From CAXBCP01 sp038120765 (lineage in GTDB: Bacteria; Pseudomonadota; Alphaproteobacteria; MPNO01; UBA830), in the NCBI GenBank assembly GCA_038120765.1, contig JAYOMI010000004.1:1-64000 (forward strand): a stretch of 64,000 bases of DNA. Reading direction: 5' to 3'. The notes under the pieces were generated by a model that did no database searches, was not told the DNA's origin, and saw only the letters and a list, made by a program, of their open reading frames with translations. Position 1 is the first letter of the stretch. Each line of letters opens with the position of its first letter. A program made the position numbers and the translations under genes. Shown here piece after piece: positions 8,650-17,508 of the stretch.

Positions 8650-9903
8650 ATGCCTGATACGTCCCCAGTACCGCCGCAGACGGAGCCCGCAGCCCGCCCG
8701 GCCCCCAGCGCCGAACAGCTCGCGTTGAAACGCCGGTTTCCGACGGCGTTCGATCTCCGCGCACGGGCGCGCAAGCGTCTGCCGAACTTTGCCTTCGAAT
8801 ATGCGGATGGCGGGGCCGGGGCCGATACGGGAATCCAGCGCAACTGGGCGGCGCTGGATGCCATTGAGATGGTGCCGCGCTATGGCCGCGTGATCGCGCC
8901 GCCGCCGGCCCATGCGACACTGTTCGGTCATACCTATTCCGCACCCATCGGCATTGCGCCCATCGGCGGTCCAGGCACTGCGTTTCCCGGCGCGGAGACA
9001 TACCTCGCCAAGGCCGCCCAGGCGGCCAACGTGCCGTATACGCTGGGTCTGTTATCCGGCATCGATATCGAACGGGCGGCGGAGATCGCGCCCGATGTGT
9101 TGTGGCTGCAGCTCTACCGGTTTGCCAATAACGATCACAAGATAGGTTTCGATCTGGTGCGGCGGGCGGAAGACGCGAACGTCAAGGTGCTGGTGCTCAC
9201 CATCGACACGCCGACACGCACCACCCGTCCGCGCGAGGTCAAAAGCGGTATCATGAATCCGTTCAAACTGACGATGCGCCTGCGGCTGGACGCCATGCGT
9301 TCGCCGCACTGGATGCGGTCATTGATGCGGAACGGCATTCCCAGATTCACCTCGCTCGCGCCCTACGTCGCGCCGGGCATCAGCCTGGCGGAAGGCGCGG
9401 CCTTTATCCGCCGCGAAAGCGGCGGCGCGTTCACCTGGGAAGAGATCGCCCGGTACCGCGACAAGTGGAAGAAGCCGCTGCTGCTGAAAGGGATAATGCA
9501 TCCCGAAGATGCGGCGCGCGCCGTGGAACTGGGCATCGACGGCCTGTTCGTCACCAACCATGGCGGCCGCCAGATCGATGCGCTGCCCGCGCCGATCGAC
9601 GTGCTGCCGGCCATCGCCGCCGAAGTAGGGGACAGGGCCGAACTGATCTATGACAGCGGCGTGCGCTCGGGTACGGATGCCGCGCGGGCCGTCGCCCTCG
9701 GCGCAAATGCGGCCTTCGTCGGCAAGGCCTTCCTGTGGAGCCTCGGCGCGCTGGGAGAAAAGGGCCCGGCCCACCTGATCGACGTCCTGACCGATGATGT
9801 CAGCGCGACGCTGGGCCAGTTGGGATGCCGGACCGTGGACGAACTGCGCGGTATCGCGGTGCGCCATCCGGGCGCCTATGCCAGCGGGGAATTCCTGGGC
9901 TGA
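8650..9903 (+). CDS. FMN-dependent alpha-hydroxy acid oxidase/dehydrogenase
   Basis: This 417-residue protein is of the lactate/glycolate/mandelate family. It begins with a proline-rich tail, then the TIM-barrel domain, with LYRFAN after the second strand and the active-site motif TNHGGRQID at about 300-308 holding the catalytic His and Arg. These enzymes oxidise L-2-hydroxy acids to 2-oxo acids with FMN. The ATG at 8650 is chosen because AAGGA sits seven bases upstream; a TTG at 8611 is open but lacks a site. It is divergent from the MarR-type gene. The substrate is unknown. Confidence 0.9.
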   Translation: MPDTSPVPPQTEPAARPAPSAEQLALKRRFPTAFDLRARARKRLPNFAFEYADGGAGADTGIQRNWAALDAIEMVPRYGRVIAPPPAHATLFGHTYSAPIGIAPIGGPGTAFPGAETYLAKAAQAANVPYTLGLLSGIDIERAAEIAPDVLWLQLYRFANNDHKIGFDLVRRAEDANVKVLVLTIDTPTRTTRPREVKSGIMNPFKLTMRLRLDAMRSPHWMRSLMRNGIPRFTSLAPYVAPGISLAEGAAFIRRESGGAFTWEEIARYRDKWKKPLLLKGIMHPEDAARAVELGIDGLFVTNHGGRQIDALPAPIDVLPAIAAEVGDRAELIYDSGVRSGTDAARAVALGANAAFVGKAFLWSLGALGEKGPAHLIDVLTDDVSATLGQLGCRTVDELRGIAVRHPGAYASGEFLG

Positions 9904-9906
9904 AGC

Positions 9907-9933
9907 CCCGGACCCGTTTGAGACGGGCCCGGG
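9907..9933. terminator. hairpin between convergent genes
   Basis: An inverted repeat (CCCGGACCCGT, loop TTGAG, ACGGGCCCGGG) forms an 11-bp stem with one mismatch. It lies just after the oxidase stop and before the 3' end of the oppositely oriented aquaporin gene. It has no clear T tract on either side, so it may be a bidirectional pause or an mRNA-stabilising hairpin rather than a strong intrinsic terminator. Confidence 0.5.
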
Positions 9934-9942
9934 AAGTTGTCG

Positions 9943-10647
9943 CTAGTTTTTCCTGGCGGCGAGAATGCCCGACTTGAACATCAGACCGGCAACGCCGGCG
10001 CCGATCAGCGGCGCAACGATGAACAGCCATAGCTGGGAGACCGCATTTGCATTCGCTTCCATGCCGACAATGGCGGGTCCGATGGACCGTGCGGGGTTGA
10101 CCGACACGCCCGTGACATTGATCCCGACGATATGGATCACGACCAGCGTCAGCCCGATGGCAATCCCCGCCATATGCGTTGGCGCGCCTTCCTGTGTGAC
10201 GCCCAGAATGCAGACGAGGAACAGGAATGTGGCAACGGCTTCGAAGACCAGGGCCGAGACCATGTTGTACTCGCCAAGGTAGCCGGTGCCCCAGCCATTC
10301 TGGCCAAGCCCCCCGGTCCAGCCCGACGCCTTGCCCGACAGGATGAGATAGAGGATTGCCGCCCCTGCCAGCGCGCCCAGAGTCTGTGCGATCGCGTAAC
10401 CGATGAATCCGCCGACCGACATGCGGCCTGCCATCAGCACACCGAAACTGACCGCGGGGTTGACGTGACAGCCCGAAACCGGCCCGATGCCATAGGCCAT
10501 CGCGACGATTGCGAGGCCGAACGCGAATGAAATACCGAGCACATCGATCGATGTAGCTTCGCTTCCCATACCTGCGATGACGGCTGCGCCACAGCCGAAC
10601 AATACCAGCGTAAAAGTACCGATGAACTCGGCGATTAATTTATTCAT
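9943..10647 (-). CDS. aqpZ: aquaporin (MIP family, AqpZ-like)
   Basis: This 234-residue inner-membrane protein has six hydrophobic segments and two NPA boxes (GCHVNPAVS at about 61-69 and SVNPARS at about 178-184), the pore hallmark of aquaporins. The residues around the boxes, including His and Arg near the selectivity filter, suggest a water channel rather than a glycerol facilitator. The ATG at 10647 is preferred over an upstream GTG because GGAGGG lies five to six bases before it. It converges with the upstream oxidase gene and probably forms a single-gene unit. Confidence 0.92.
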   Translation of the reverse strand: MNKLIAEFIGTFTLVLFGCGAAVIAGMGSEATSIDVLGISFAFGLAIVAMAYGIGPVSGCHVNPAVSFGVLMAGRMSVGGFIGYAIAQTLGALAGAAILYLILSGKASGWTGGLGQNGWGTGYLGEYNMVSALVFEAVATFLFLVCILGVTQEGAPTHMAGIAIGLTLVVIHIVGINVTGVSVNPARSIGPAIVGMEANANAVSQLWLFIVAPLIGAGVAGLMFKSGILAARKN

Positions 10648-10853
10648 TGTGCCCTCCACTTTATTATTGAACGCTAACTACCAAGCCTATCCACCCTAAC
10701 GCGCATACCGCTTCTGGCTAAAACTTTCCTGAACCGTCCCGTATGTCAAAATTGGGACAACGCGGCGGCCGCCGTATGGACGGCCCCCGGCCCCCGGGGT
10801 AAGTTCCGCGCAGCGCACACGGCGTTTTGATGGCAATCGGAGGAAGCGGGACG

Positions 10854-12380
10854 ATGGATACCTATCAGCTCTATATCGGCGGCAAGTTCGTGGATGCCGA
10901 AGGCGGCGTGACCAGGCCGACCCACAATCCGTATAACGGCGAGCCGATTGCCAATATCCCGGTCGCCAGCGTCGCAGATGCGAAGGCGGCGATCGCGGCG
11001 GCGCGCGATGCTTTCGATAACGGGCCGTGGCCGCGTATGTCCGGCGAGGAGCGCAGCGAGATCATCTGCACGCTGTCGGCGAAGATGAAAGAGCGGATGA
11101 AGGATCTCGCGCGGCTCGAATCCCTGGATTCCGGCGGCACCATTGCGAAGACGGGGGCGGATGCCTTCCTCGGCCAGCGCCAGATGAACTATTTCGGCAC
11201 CATGGCGAAGAAGTTCAATTCGGAGGCGAAGGAAATCGAGGGCATGTCGCGCCCGGGCCGGTCCTACAACTATACGATCCGGGAGCCGATGGGCGTCTGC
11301 GCCTCGATCATCCCCTGGAACTTCCCGCTGATGATGGCCGTCTGGAAGCTCGGCCCCGCGCTCGGCACCGGCAATACGATTGTGCTCAAACCGGCCTCCG
11401 ACACGCCGCTGTCGGCGATGGAACTGGCGCGCATCATCGATGAATGCGGCTTTCCGCCTGGCGTCGTCAACGTGATCACCGGCCCCGGCGGGCTGATCGG
11501 CGAAGTGCTGACCACCAGCCCGGACGTCGACAAGATCGCCTTCACGGGATCGACCGAAGTCGGCAAGGACATCATGGTCAAGGCGGCCGGCACCCTGAAG
11601 AAAGTCACCCTCGAATGCGGCGGCAAATCGGCCAACATCGTCTTGCACGATGCGGACTGGGATATCGCGATCGACGGCTCCATCTTCGCGGCGTTCTATC
11701 ATCAGGGCCAGGTCTGCGAATCCGGCACGCGGCTGCTGCTGCCCGCCGACCAGCACGACGATTTCGTGGAGCAGATGGTCGCCAAGCTGAATGCCATGCC
11801 GATGGGCGATCCGCTGGACCCGGCGACCAAGATGGGCCCGGTGATGTCAGAAGGCCACATGAAAACAGTGCTCGACTATATCGAGAAGGGCAAGGCCGAG
11901 GGTGCAACACCTGTCTGCGGCGGCGAGCGGGCAACCGACGGCGATCTCGCCAAGGGCTATTTCATCAAGCCGACCGTGTTCACGAACGTCACCAATGACA
12001 TGACGATCGCCCGGGAAGAGATTTTCGGGCCGGTGCTCTGCGTGATGAAATACATGGATGAGGACGAGGCGGTGAAGATCGCCAACGATTCCATTTTCGG
12101 TCTCGGCGGCGGCGTGTGGTCGGAAGATATCGACCGGGCCCGTGCCGTGGCCGGACGGATGCGCACCGGCACGGTGTGGATCAACGACTGGCACCTGCTG
12201 TCGGAACACATGCCGTTCGGCGGCTACAAGCAGTCCGGGATCGGGCGAGAATTCGGCGAAGAGGGCATGAACGAATATACCGAGGTGAAGGCCCTGCATG
12301 TCGACGACGCAAAGACGCGTGAAAACAAACCCTGGTACGATATGCTGGTGCCCCGGGAAACAAAGGATGCGGCTGAATAA
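10854..12380 (+). CDS. NAD(P)-dependent aldehyde dehydrogenase
   Basis: This 508-residue ALDH-superfamily enzyme oxidises an aldehyde to the acid. The motif PWNFPLM (154-160) includes the conserved Asn, LECGGKS holds the general base Glu254, and GQVCESGTR holds the nucleophile Cys288. The C terminus has the family motif FGGYKQSGIGRE. The ATG at 10854 has GGAGGA about ten bases upstream; an open extension to 10827 lacks that support. The next gene starts immediately after its stop, so the two are cotranscribed. Betaine-aldehyde or phenylacetaldehyde-type substrates are typical but not proven. Confidence 0.92.
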   Translation: MDTYQLYIGGKFVDAEGGVTRPTHNPYNGEPIANIPVASVADAKAAIAAARDAFDNGPWPRMSGEERSEIICTLSAKMKERMKDLARLESLDSGGTIAKTGADAFLGQRQMNYFGTMAKKFNSEAKEIEGMSRPGRSYNYTIREPMGVCASIIPWNFPLMMAVWKLGPALGTGNTIVLKPASDTPLSAMELARIIDECGFPPGVVNVITGPGGLIGEVLTTSPDVDKIAFTGSTEVGKDIMVKAAGTLKKVTLECGGKSANIVLHDADWDIAIDGSIFAAFYHQGQVCESGTRLLLPADQHDDFVEQMVAKLNAMPMGDPLDPATKMGPVMSEGHMKTVLDYIEKGKAEGATPVCGGERATDGDLAKGYFIKPTVFTNVTNDMTIAREEIFGPVLCVMKYMDEDEAVKIANDSIFGLGGGVWSEDIDRARAVAGRMRTGTVWINDWHLLSEHMPFGGYKQSGIGREFGEEGMNEYTEVKALHVDDAKTRENKPWYDMLVPRETKDAAE

Positions 12381-13364
12381 ATGATCAATGCAGCAATTGT
12401 CGGCATGGGCCGGTGGGGTCAGACGCTGGTGAACTCGGTCGCCGGTTCCAGCGATGTCATAAAGTTTGTCGCGGGCAATACCCGCACCCCGTCCAAGGTG
12501 GTGGATTACGCGGCGGAGAAGGGCATCAGGCTTCATTCGTCCTATGAGGACGTGCTGGCGGATGACGCCGTCGATGCCGTCGTGCTGGCGTCACCTCATT
12601 CGGTCCATTTCGACCAGATCATGGCCGCCGCCGATGCGGGCAAGCATGTGTTCTGCGAAAAGCCGTTCTGCCTGAACGCGGCGGATGCGGCGACGGCGCT
12701 GGATGCGCTGGCATCGAAGGGGCTGAAAGTCGCCATCGGCCATAACCGCCGCTTTTCCCCCAACGCGATCAAGCTGAAGCAGATGATCGATCACGGCGAG
12801 CTGGGCGACATGATCCAGATCGAGGGAAATTTCTCGGCCAACATGGCGGGCTATGCGGGCGAATGGCGCGAAAGCCGCGCCGAGAGCCCGGCCGGCGGCA
12901 TGACCTCGCTCGGCATTCACGCCATAGATATGTTCGTCAACCTGTTCGGCCGGGTGAAAAGCCTGCAGGCGGTCAGCCGCCGTATCACCATGCCCTACGA
13001 CATCGACGATTCCACGATGATCCTGATGGAATTCGAAAACGGCCAGTCGGGCTATCTCGGCTCCGTTGCGGCAACGGGCACGCTTTGGCAGGTCCGGGCC
13101 TTCGGCACCAAGGGCTGGGGCAATATATTCGCCCATGACGAGTTCACCGCCCAGCTGACCGACGGCAGTTTCATCGAGGAATCCTGGGACGGTTACCCCT
13201 ATCCGGGCATGCCGACGATCAAGGCCGAACTGGAATCCTTCGCCGCCGACTGTGAGGGCGGGGCGCCGTTCCCGGCAACGCCGGGCCAGATACTGCATGC
13301 GACGGCCGTGCTGGAAGCCGTCATCACCTCGGCGGAGACTGGGGAGCGGGTGACGGTTAGCTGA
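12381..13364 (+). CDS. Gfo/Idh/MocA family oxidoreductase
   Basis: This 327-residue NAD(P)-dependent oxidoreductase has an N-terminal Rossmann motif (GMGRWG, residues 8-13) and the diagnostic EKP triad at 93-95, followed by the alpha/beta C-terminal domain with LGIHAIDMF near 175. Members oxidise sugars, inositols or other hydroxylated compounds. Its ATG directly abuts the TAA of the aldehyde dehydrogenase gene, so the pair may act successively on one substrate. No sugar transporter is nearby to identify it. Confidence 0.9.
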   Translation: MINAAIVGMGRWGQTLVNSVAGSSDVIKFVAGNTRTPSKVVDYAAEKGIRLHSSYEDVLADDAVDAVVLASPHSVHFDQIMAAADAGKHVFCEKPFCLNAADAATALDALASKGLKVAIGHNRRFSPNAIKLKQMIDHGELGDMIQIEGNFSANMAGYAGEWRESRAESPAGGMTSLGIHAIDMFVNLFGRVKSLQAVSRRITMPYDIDDSTMILMEFENGQSGYLGSVAATGTLWQVRAFGTKGWGNIFAHDEFTAQLTDGSFIEESWDGYPYPGMPTIKAELESFAADCEGGAPFPATPGQILHATAVLEAVITSAETGERVTVS

Positions 13365-13472
13365 CAAGCGGGACCGTCCGGGATCCTTCGGCTCACCCGA
13401 TTGTGAAGAAAAGTTCGTTGTCAGACACGTCTTGAACTGGCCTGATTCCCGCGAGAACAGGGAAACACCGCC

Positions 13473-14489
13473 ATGAAATCCGACACCCGGGCCCTGCGGG
13501 CCGATCCGATCTATCCGCGCATTCTGCTGGTCTGCGGCATGGCGCTCGCGATGCTCCTCGGTTGGACAATGCTGGCCTCGGCGAATCCTGTCATCTGGAA
13601 ACAGTCCTGGCCGGAGACCGATTTTTCGAAGAAATCGGTCGCGTTTGACGAAATCATGTCCGGCGGACCGCCGAAAGACGGTATCCCGTCCATCGACGTG
13701 CCGAAATTCGTCCCTCAGGCAAAATATACCGATGCCGCCGAAACCGAGCCGGTAATAGCCTTCGAGCACAAGGGCGACGCCCGCGCCTATCCGCTGCGGG
13801 TCCTGATCTGGCATGAAATCGTGAACGACGAGGTCGGCGGGTTGCCGGTGGCGGTGACGTATTGTCCGCTCTGCAATTCGTCGGTCGTGTTCGACCGCCG
13901 CGTTGACGGCAGGGTTCTGGGTTTCGGGACGACGGGCAAGCTCCGGAAATCGGATATGGTGATGTATGACCGCCAGAGCGAAAGCTGGTGGCAGCAGTTC
14001 ACCGGCACAGGCATCGTCGGCGGGATGACGGGCAGGGAGCTGAAGGTTCTGCCGGCCCGTGTCGAATCCCTGGCGAGGTTCCGGGCGCGCTACCCCGACG
14101 GCAAGGTGCTGGTGCCTAACGATCCGGGCTTCCGGCCCTATGGCAGCAATCCGTATCAGGGCTATGACAGCGCGCCGCGGCCCTTCCTGTATCGCGGGGA
14201 CCTGCCGGAGGGGATTGCGCCGCTGGCCTATGTGGTGAAGGTCGGCGATCAGGCCTGGCCGCTGGAGATGCTCCGGAAGGCCGGGAAGATCGTGGCCGGC
14301 GACATCATCCTGACCTGGACCAAGGGCAAGAACTCGGCGCTGGATGTGCAGGACATCGCCAAGGGCCGCGATATCGGGAATGTCGTCGTTCAGCGCCGGA
14401 CCGCTGACGGCCTGCGGGAGGAAATTCACGATGTGACGTTCGTGTTCGTCTTTCACGCGTTCGTCGACGGCGGGACGATTCACAAATAG
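13473..14489 (+). CDS. DUF3179 domain-containing exported protein
   Basis: This 338-residue protein begins with a hydrophobic segment (about residues 16-37) ending near ASANPV, consistent with a signal peptide or anchor. The DUF3179 domain follows, with the conserved TYCPLCNS motif (Cys131 and Cys134) and the later FRPYGSNPYQGYD region. The function of the family is not established; the cysteine pair suggests metal or redox chemistry in the periplasm. It stands alone with about 100 bases on either side. Confidence 0.85.
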   Translation: MKSDTRALRADPIYPRILLVCGMALAMLLGWTMLASANPVIWKQSWPETDFSKKSVAFDEIMSGGPPKDGIPSIDVPKFVPQAKYTDAAETEPVIAFEHKGDARAYPLRVLIWHEIVNDEVGGLPVAVTYCPLCNSSVVFDRRVDGRVLGFGTTGKLRKSDMVMYDRQSESWWQQFTGTGIVGGMTGRELKVLPARVESLARFRARYPDGKVLVPNDPGFRPYGSNPYQGYDSAPRPFLYRGDLPEGIAPLAYVVKVGDQAWPLEMLRKAGKIVAGDIILTWTKGKNSALDVQDIAKGRDIGNVVVQRRTADGLREEIHDVTFVFVFHAFVDGGTIHK

Positions 14490-14583
14490 CGGCGCGCGGC
14501 AGGGTGTTTTGCAAAACGCGGCGTTCCAATCGGCGCCCGGATGACACTATACTCCGCCATCCAGTTCACAAGGATCGTGTCCG

Positions 14584-16644
14584 ATGCCGCTCGATATTGC
14601 CCATTCCGTCTGCCCGCACGATTGCGCCAGCGCCTGTACCCTCGATATCGAGCTTGAATCGCCCCAGAAAATCGGCCGGGTCCACGGCTCGGAGGCGAAT
14701 AGCTATACGGCGGGCGTGGTCTGCGCGAAAGTCGCGCGCTACGCGGAACGGGTGCATCATCCCGACCGTCTGACCCGGCCGCTGCGCCGCAAGGGGCCGA
14801 AATCGGCGACATCGACGTTGTCCGATTTCGAACCGGTTTCGTGGGACGATGCCCTCGATATCGTTGCCGAAAAATTCAACGCCGCTGCCCGGAAGCACGG
14901 ACCTGAAACGGTCTGGCTCTATAACTATGCGGGCACCATGGGCAAGGTGCAGCGCGACGGCATTCAGGGCCTGCGCAACGCCATGGGCTATTCGCGCCAG
15001 CACAACACGATCTGTTCGTCGATCATGCTGTCCGGGATGACGGCGGGGGTCGGCGCGCAGCGGGGCTGCGATCCCCGCGAATTCGCCGAGGCGGACCTGA
15101 TCGTCGTCTGGGGCTCCAACCCGGTCCATACCCAGGTCAACCTGATGACCCATATTTCCCGTGCGCGAAAGGACCGCGGCGCGAAGCTGGTCGTCATCGA
15201 TCCCTATCGCACCCCGACGGCGCGCCAGGCGGATATGCACCTGCGCCCGAAGCCCGGCACGGATGCGGCGCTTGCCTGCGCGATAATGCACGTGCTGTTC
15301 CGGGACGGTCATGCCGACCGGGAGTACATGGCGGCGTTCACCAACGATGCCGATCTGCTGGAAGCGCACCTGGAAACGCGCGGACCGGACTGGGCATCGG
15401 CTATCACCGGCATCCCCGTGGCAGAAATCGAGGCGCTGGCGAGAGACTACGGCACGACGGACCGGGCCATCATCCGGCTCGGCTACGGGTTTTCCCGGTC
15501 GCGCAACGGCTCGTCCGGCCTGCACGCGGTTAGCTGCCTGCCTGCGGTTCGCGGTGCATGGAAGCATCGCGGCGCCGGGCTGTACGGCTCTATCGGACAG
15601 AACTTCGATATCAATGTGTCGCTGGTCACCGGCATCGACGATCCGGCGGTACGGAGGCTCGACATGTCGCGCCTCGGCCCCATCCTGATGGATGACGCGG
15701 ACGCGCTGAATGGCGGGCCGCCGGTCACGGCGATGCTGGTGCAAAGCTCGAACCCGGCCGTCGTCGCGCCTGAATCCGGACTGGTGCGCGCGGGACTGAT
15801 GAAAGACGAGATGTTCCTGTGCGTGCACGAACAGTTCATGACCGACACCGCGCGGCTTGCGGATATCGTCCTGCCCGCGACGACCTTCCTCGAACACGAT
15901 GATTTCTATACGTCTTACGGCCATCCCTATCTGCAGCTCGGCCCGAAGATTCTCGACCCGGTCGGCGAAACGCGGAGCAATCACGACATGCTGGCCGGTC
16001 TGGCCAAGCGCCTCGGCGCGGTTCACCGCGCGTTCGACATGACCGCCTGGGAAGTGATCGACGAAATCCTGCAGACCAACGGTCTTGGCACAGCCGCCGA
16101 ATTGAAGGAAAAACGCTTCATCGATTTCAGCCCGTCCTTCGAGGATACGCATTTCCTGAACGGCTTCCCGCAGCCGGACGGCCGGTTCCGGTTCAGGGCG
16201 GACTGGGCGGCCCTCGGCCCCGATCATGCGGCCTTGCCCGACCTGCCGGACTTCGCCGATATCATTGACAATACGGATGCGGCACGGCCGTTTCGCCTGA
16301 TCACCGCGCCATCCCGGAATTACCTGAATACCAGCTTTACCGAGACCGACACGTCGATCCGCAACGAAAGCCGGCCGGCGATCATGCTGAACCCGACAGA
16401 TTGTGCCGATCTCGGCGTGAACGACGGCGACCGGGTCCGCATCGGCAACGATCTCGGCGACCTGGTGGTACATGCCCGGATTTTCGATGGCGTGGTCCCC
16501 GGCGTGGGAATCGTGGAGGGCATCTGGCCGAACCTCGCCTTCGAGGAAGGCATGGGTATAAACCTTCTGGTCAGCGCCGATCCTGGCAAACCCAACGGGG
16601 GTGCCGTGTTCCACGACACGGCGATCTGGATACGGGCGGCATAG
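14584..16644 (+). CDS. molybdopterin-dependent oxidoreductase (Fe4S4, bis-MGD type)
   Basis: This 686-residue enzyme belongs to the DMSO-reductase superfamily. Four cysteines near the N terminus (Cys10, Cys14, Cys18, Cys47) would bind a 4Fe-4S cluster. The body carries molybdopterin segments such as VVWGSNPVHTQ and the C-terminal molydopterin-dinucleotide domain (NPTDCADLGVNDGDRVRIGN). There is no signal peptide, so it looks cytoplasmic. No dedicated electron-transfer subunit is adjacent, so redox partner and substrate are unknown; it resembles the broad polysulfide/thiosulfate/formate-like group. AAGGA lies upstream of the chosen ATG. Confidence 0.9.
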   Translation: MPLDIAHSVCPHDCASACTLDIELESPQKIGRVHGSEANSYTAGVVCAKVARYAERVHHPDRLTRPLRRKGPKSATSTLSDFEPVSWDDALDIVAEKFNAAARKHGPETVWLYNYAGTMGKVQRDGIQGLRNAMGYSRQHNTICSSIMLSGMTAGVGAQRGCDPREFAEADLIVVWGSNPVHTQVNLMTHISRARKDRGAKLVVIDPYRTPTARQADMHLRPKPGTDAALACAIMHVLFRDGHADREYMAAFTNDADLLEAHLETRGPDWASAITGIPVAEIEALARDYGTTDRAIIRLGYGFSRSRNGSSGLHAVSCLPAVRGAWKHRGAGLYGSIGQNFDINVSLVTGIDDPAVRRLDMSRLGPILMDDADALNGGPPVTAMLVQSSNPAVVAPESGLVRAGLMKDEMFLCVHEQFMTDTARLADIVLPATTFLEHDDFYTSYGHPYLQLGPKILDPVGETRSNHDMLAGLAKRLGAVHRAFDMTAWEVIDEILQTNGLGTAAELKEKRFIDFSPSFEDTHFLNGFPQPDGRFRFRADWAALGPDHAALPDLPDFADIIDNTDAARPFRLITAPSRNYLNTSFTETDTSIRNESRPAIMLNPTDCADLGVNDGDRVRIGNDLGDLVVHARIFDGVVPGVGIVEGIWPNLAFEEGMGINLLVSADPGKPNGGAVFHDTAIWIRAA

Positions 16645-16646
16645 CC

Positions 16647-17459
16647 ATGATGAAGATTTCGCTATCAGTTTTGGCGGGGTTGCTGATCGCTTTTTGGTTT
16701 GCCGCCATGACAATCACCGCGCCCAACGCAGGGCCGCTCGGGCTTGGAGCTTCCACGCCCGGGTATTCGGCAAAACAGATACTGCAATCCGGCGTGACGG
16801 CCGACGGGATTTACTGGATCAACCCGAATGGCGGCAGCACTGCGGACGCATTCCAGGTCTATGCCGACATGACGACCGCGGGCGGCGGCTGGACCCTCGG
16901 GCTTAACAGTGTTGCCGGCGATACGTCCTCGACAACCGACATGGTGTCGAATACGGGGACGGCGGGGACCGGCACGGGGCACACCCGAAATATGTCGGAC
17001 CTTGCGATCAACCAGAATGCCGAAATCCGCCATCGTCTGGTCAACAAGGATGGCAGTATCCGTTTCGACGGCTATTACACAGGCAATTATCACGGGGTCT
17101 TGGGACAAGGCGGCTGGACGGTTCTGGCAGGCAGCATCGCGGCGCTGGGCGTGCATGATGGCAATGACTGGTCGACCGCGGCGAATGATGTGGATTCGTC
17201 GGTCGGGCTGAATTGTGCCGTCTATTTCGGTGTACCCTGGTATTATTCCGGTTGTTACAACGCGATCCCCGTCTCGCTCGTGAATATCATCGGCGGGCCG
17301 TTCTCCCAGGGGTCTGGTCCCGCCGATGAAATCGGCAGCTGGTCGATTTACGTCCGGGAGGAAAATACGCCCGCCGTGATCGCCGAACCCGGCATGGCGG
17401 CTCTGTTTGCCACGCTGTTGGCGGGCCTTGGCGTGATGCGCCGGAGGAATCGGGCCTGA
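16647..17459 (+). CDS. exported fibrinogen-like-domain protein with PEP-CTERM-like tail
   Basis: This 270-residue protein has an N-terminal signal peptide (hydrophobic core about residues 6-22) and a domain resembling the start of fibrinogen C-terminal-like domains (DGIYWINPNGGSTADAFQVY, then DMTTAGGGWTLGL). It ends in a PEP-CTERM-type sorting tail: AEPGM, a hydrophobic helix, then MRRRNRA. Such tails are processed by exosortase and destine proteins for the cell surface or exopolysaccharide; no exosortase is in this window. It starts two bases after the molybdoenzyme stop, but a functional link is doubtful. ATG codons at 16647 and 16650 are both possible starts. Confidence 0.75.
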   Translation: MMKISLSVLAGLLIAFWFAAMTITAPNAGPLGLGASTPGYSAKQILQSGVTADGIYWINPNGGSTADAFQVYADMTTAGGGWTLGLNSVAGDTSSTTDMVSNTGTAGTGTGHTRNMSDLAINQNAEIRHRLVNKDGSIRFDGYYTGNYHGVLGQGGWTVLAGSIAALGVHDGNDWSTAANDVDSSVGLNCAVYFGVPWYYSGCYNAIPVSLVNIIGGPFSQGSGPADEIGSWSIYVREENTPAVIAEPGMAALFATLLAGLGVMRRRNRA

Positions 17460-17508
17460 GCGCGACTCGCCGCTTGCCGGGGCGGTCAAAAACCCTATAT
17501 TCCGCGCC

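Noticed and set aside
14566..16713. A 715-codon open frame antisense to the molybdoenzyme gene
   Set aside because: It is a GC-rich shadow of a well-recognised gene, and its translation is rich in Arg, His and Gly with no known motif. Similar long antisense frames at 4097-6037, 12591-14483 and 19933-21549 were dismissed for the same reason.
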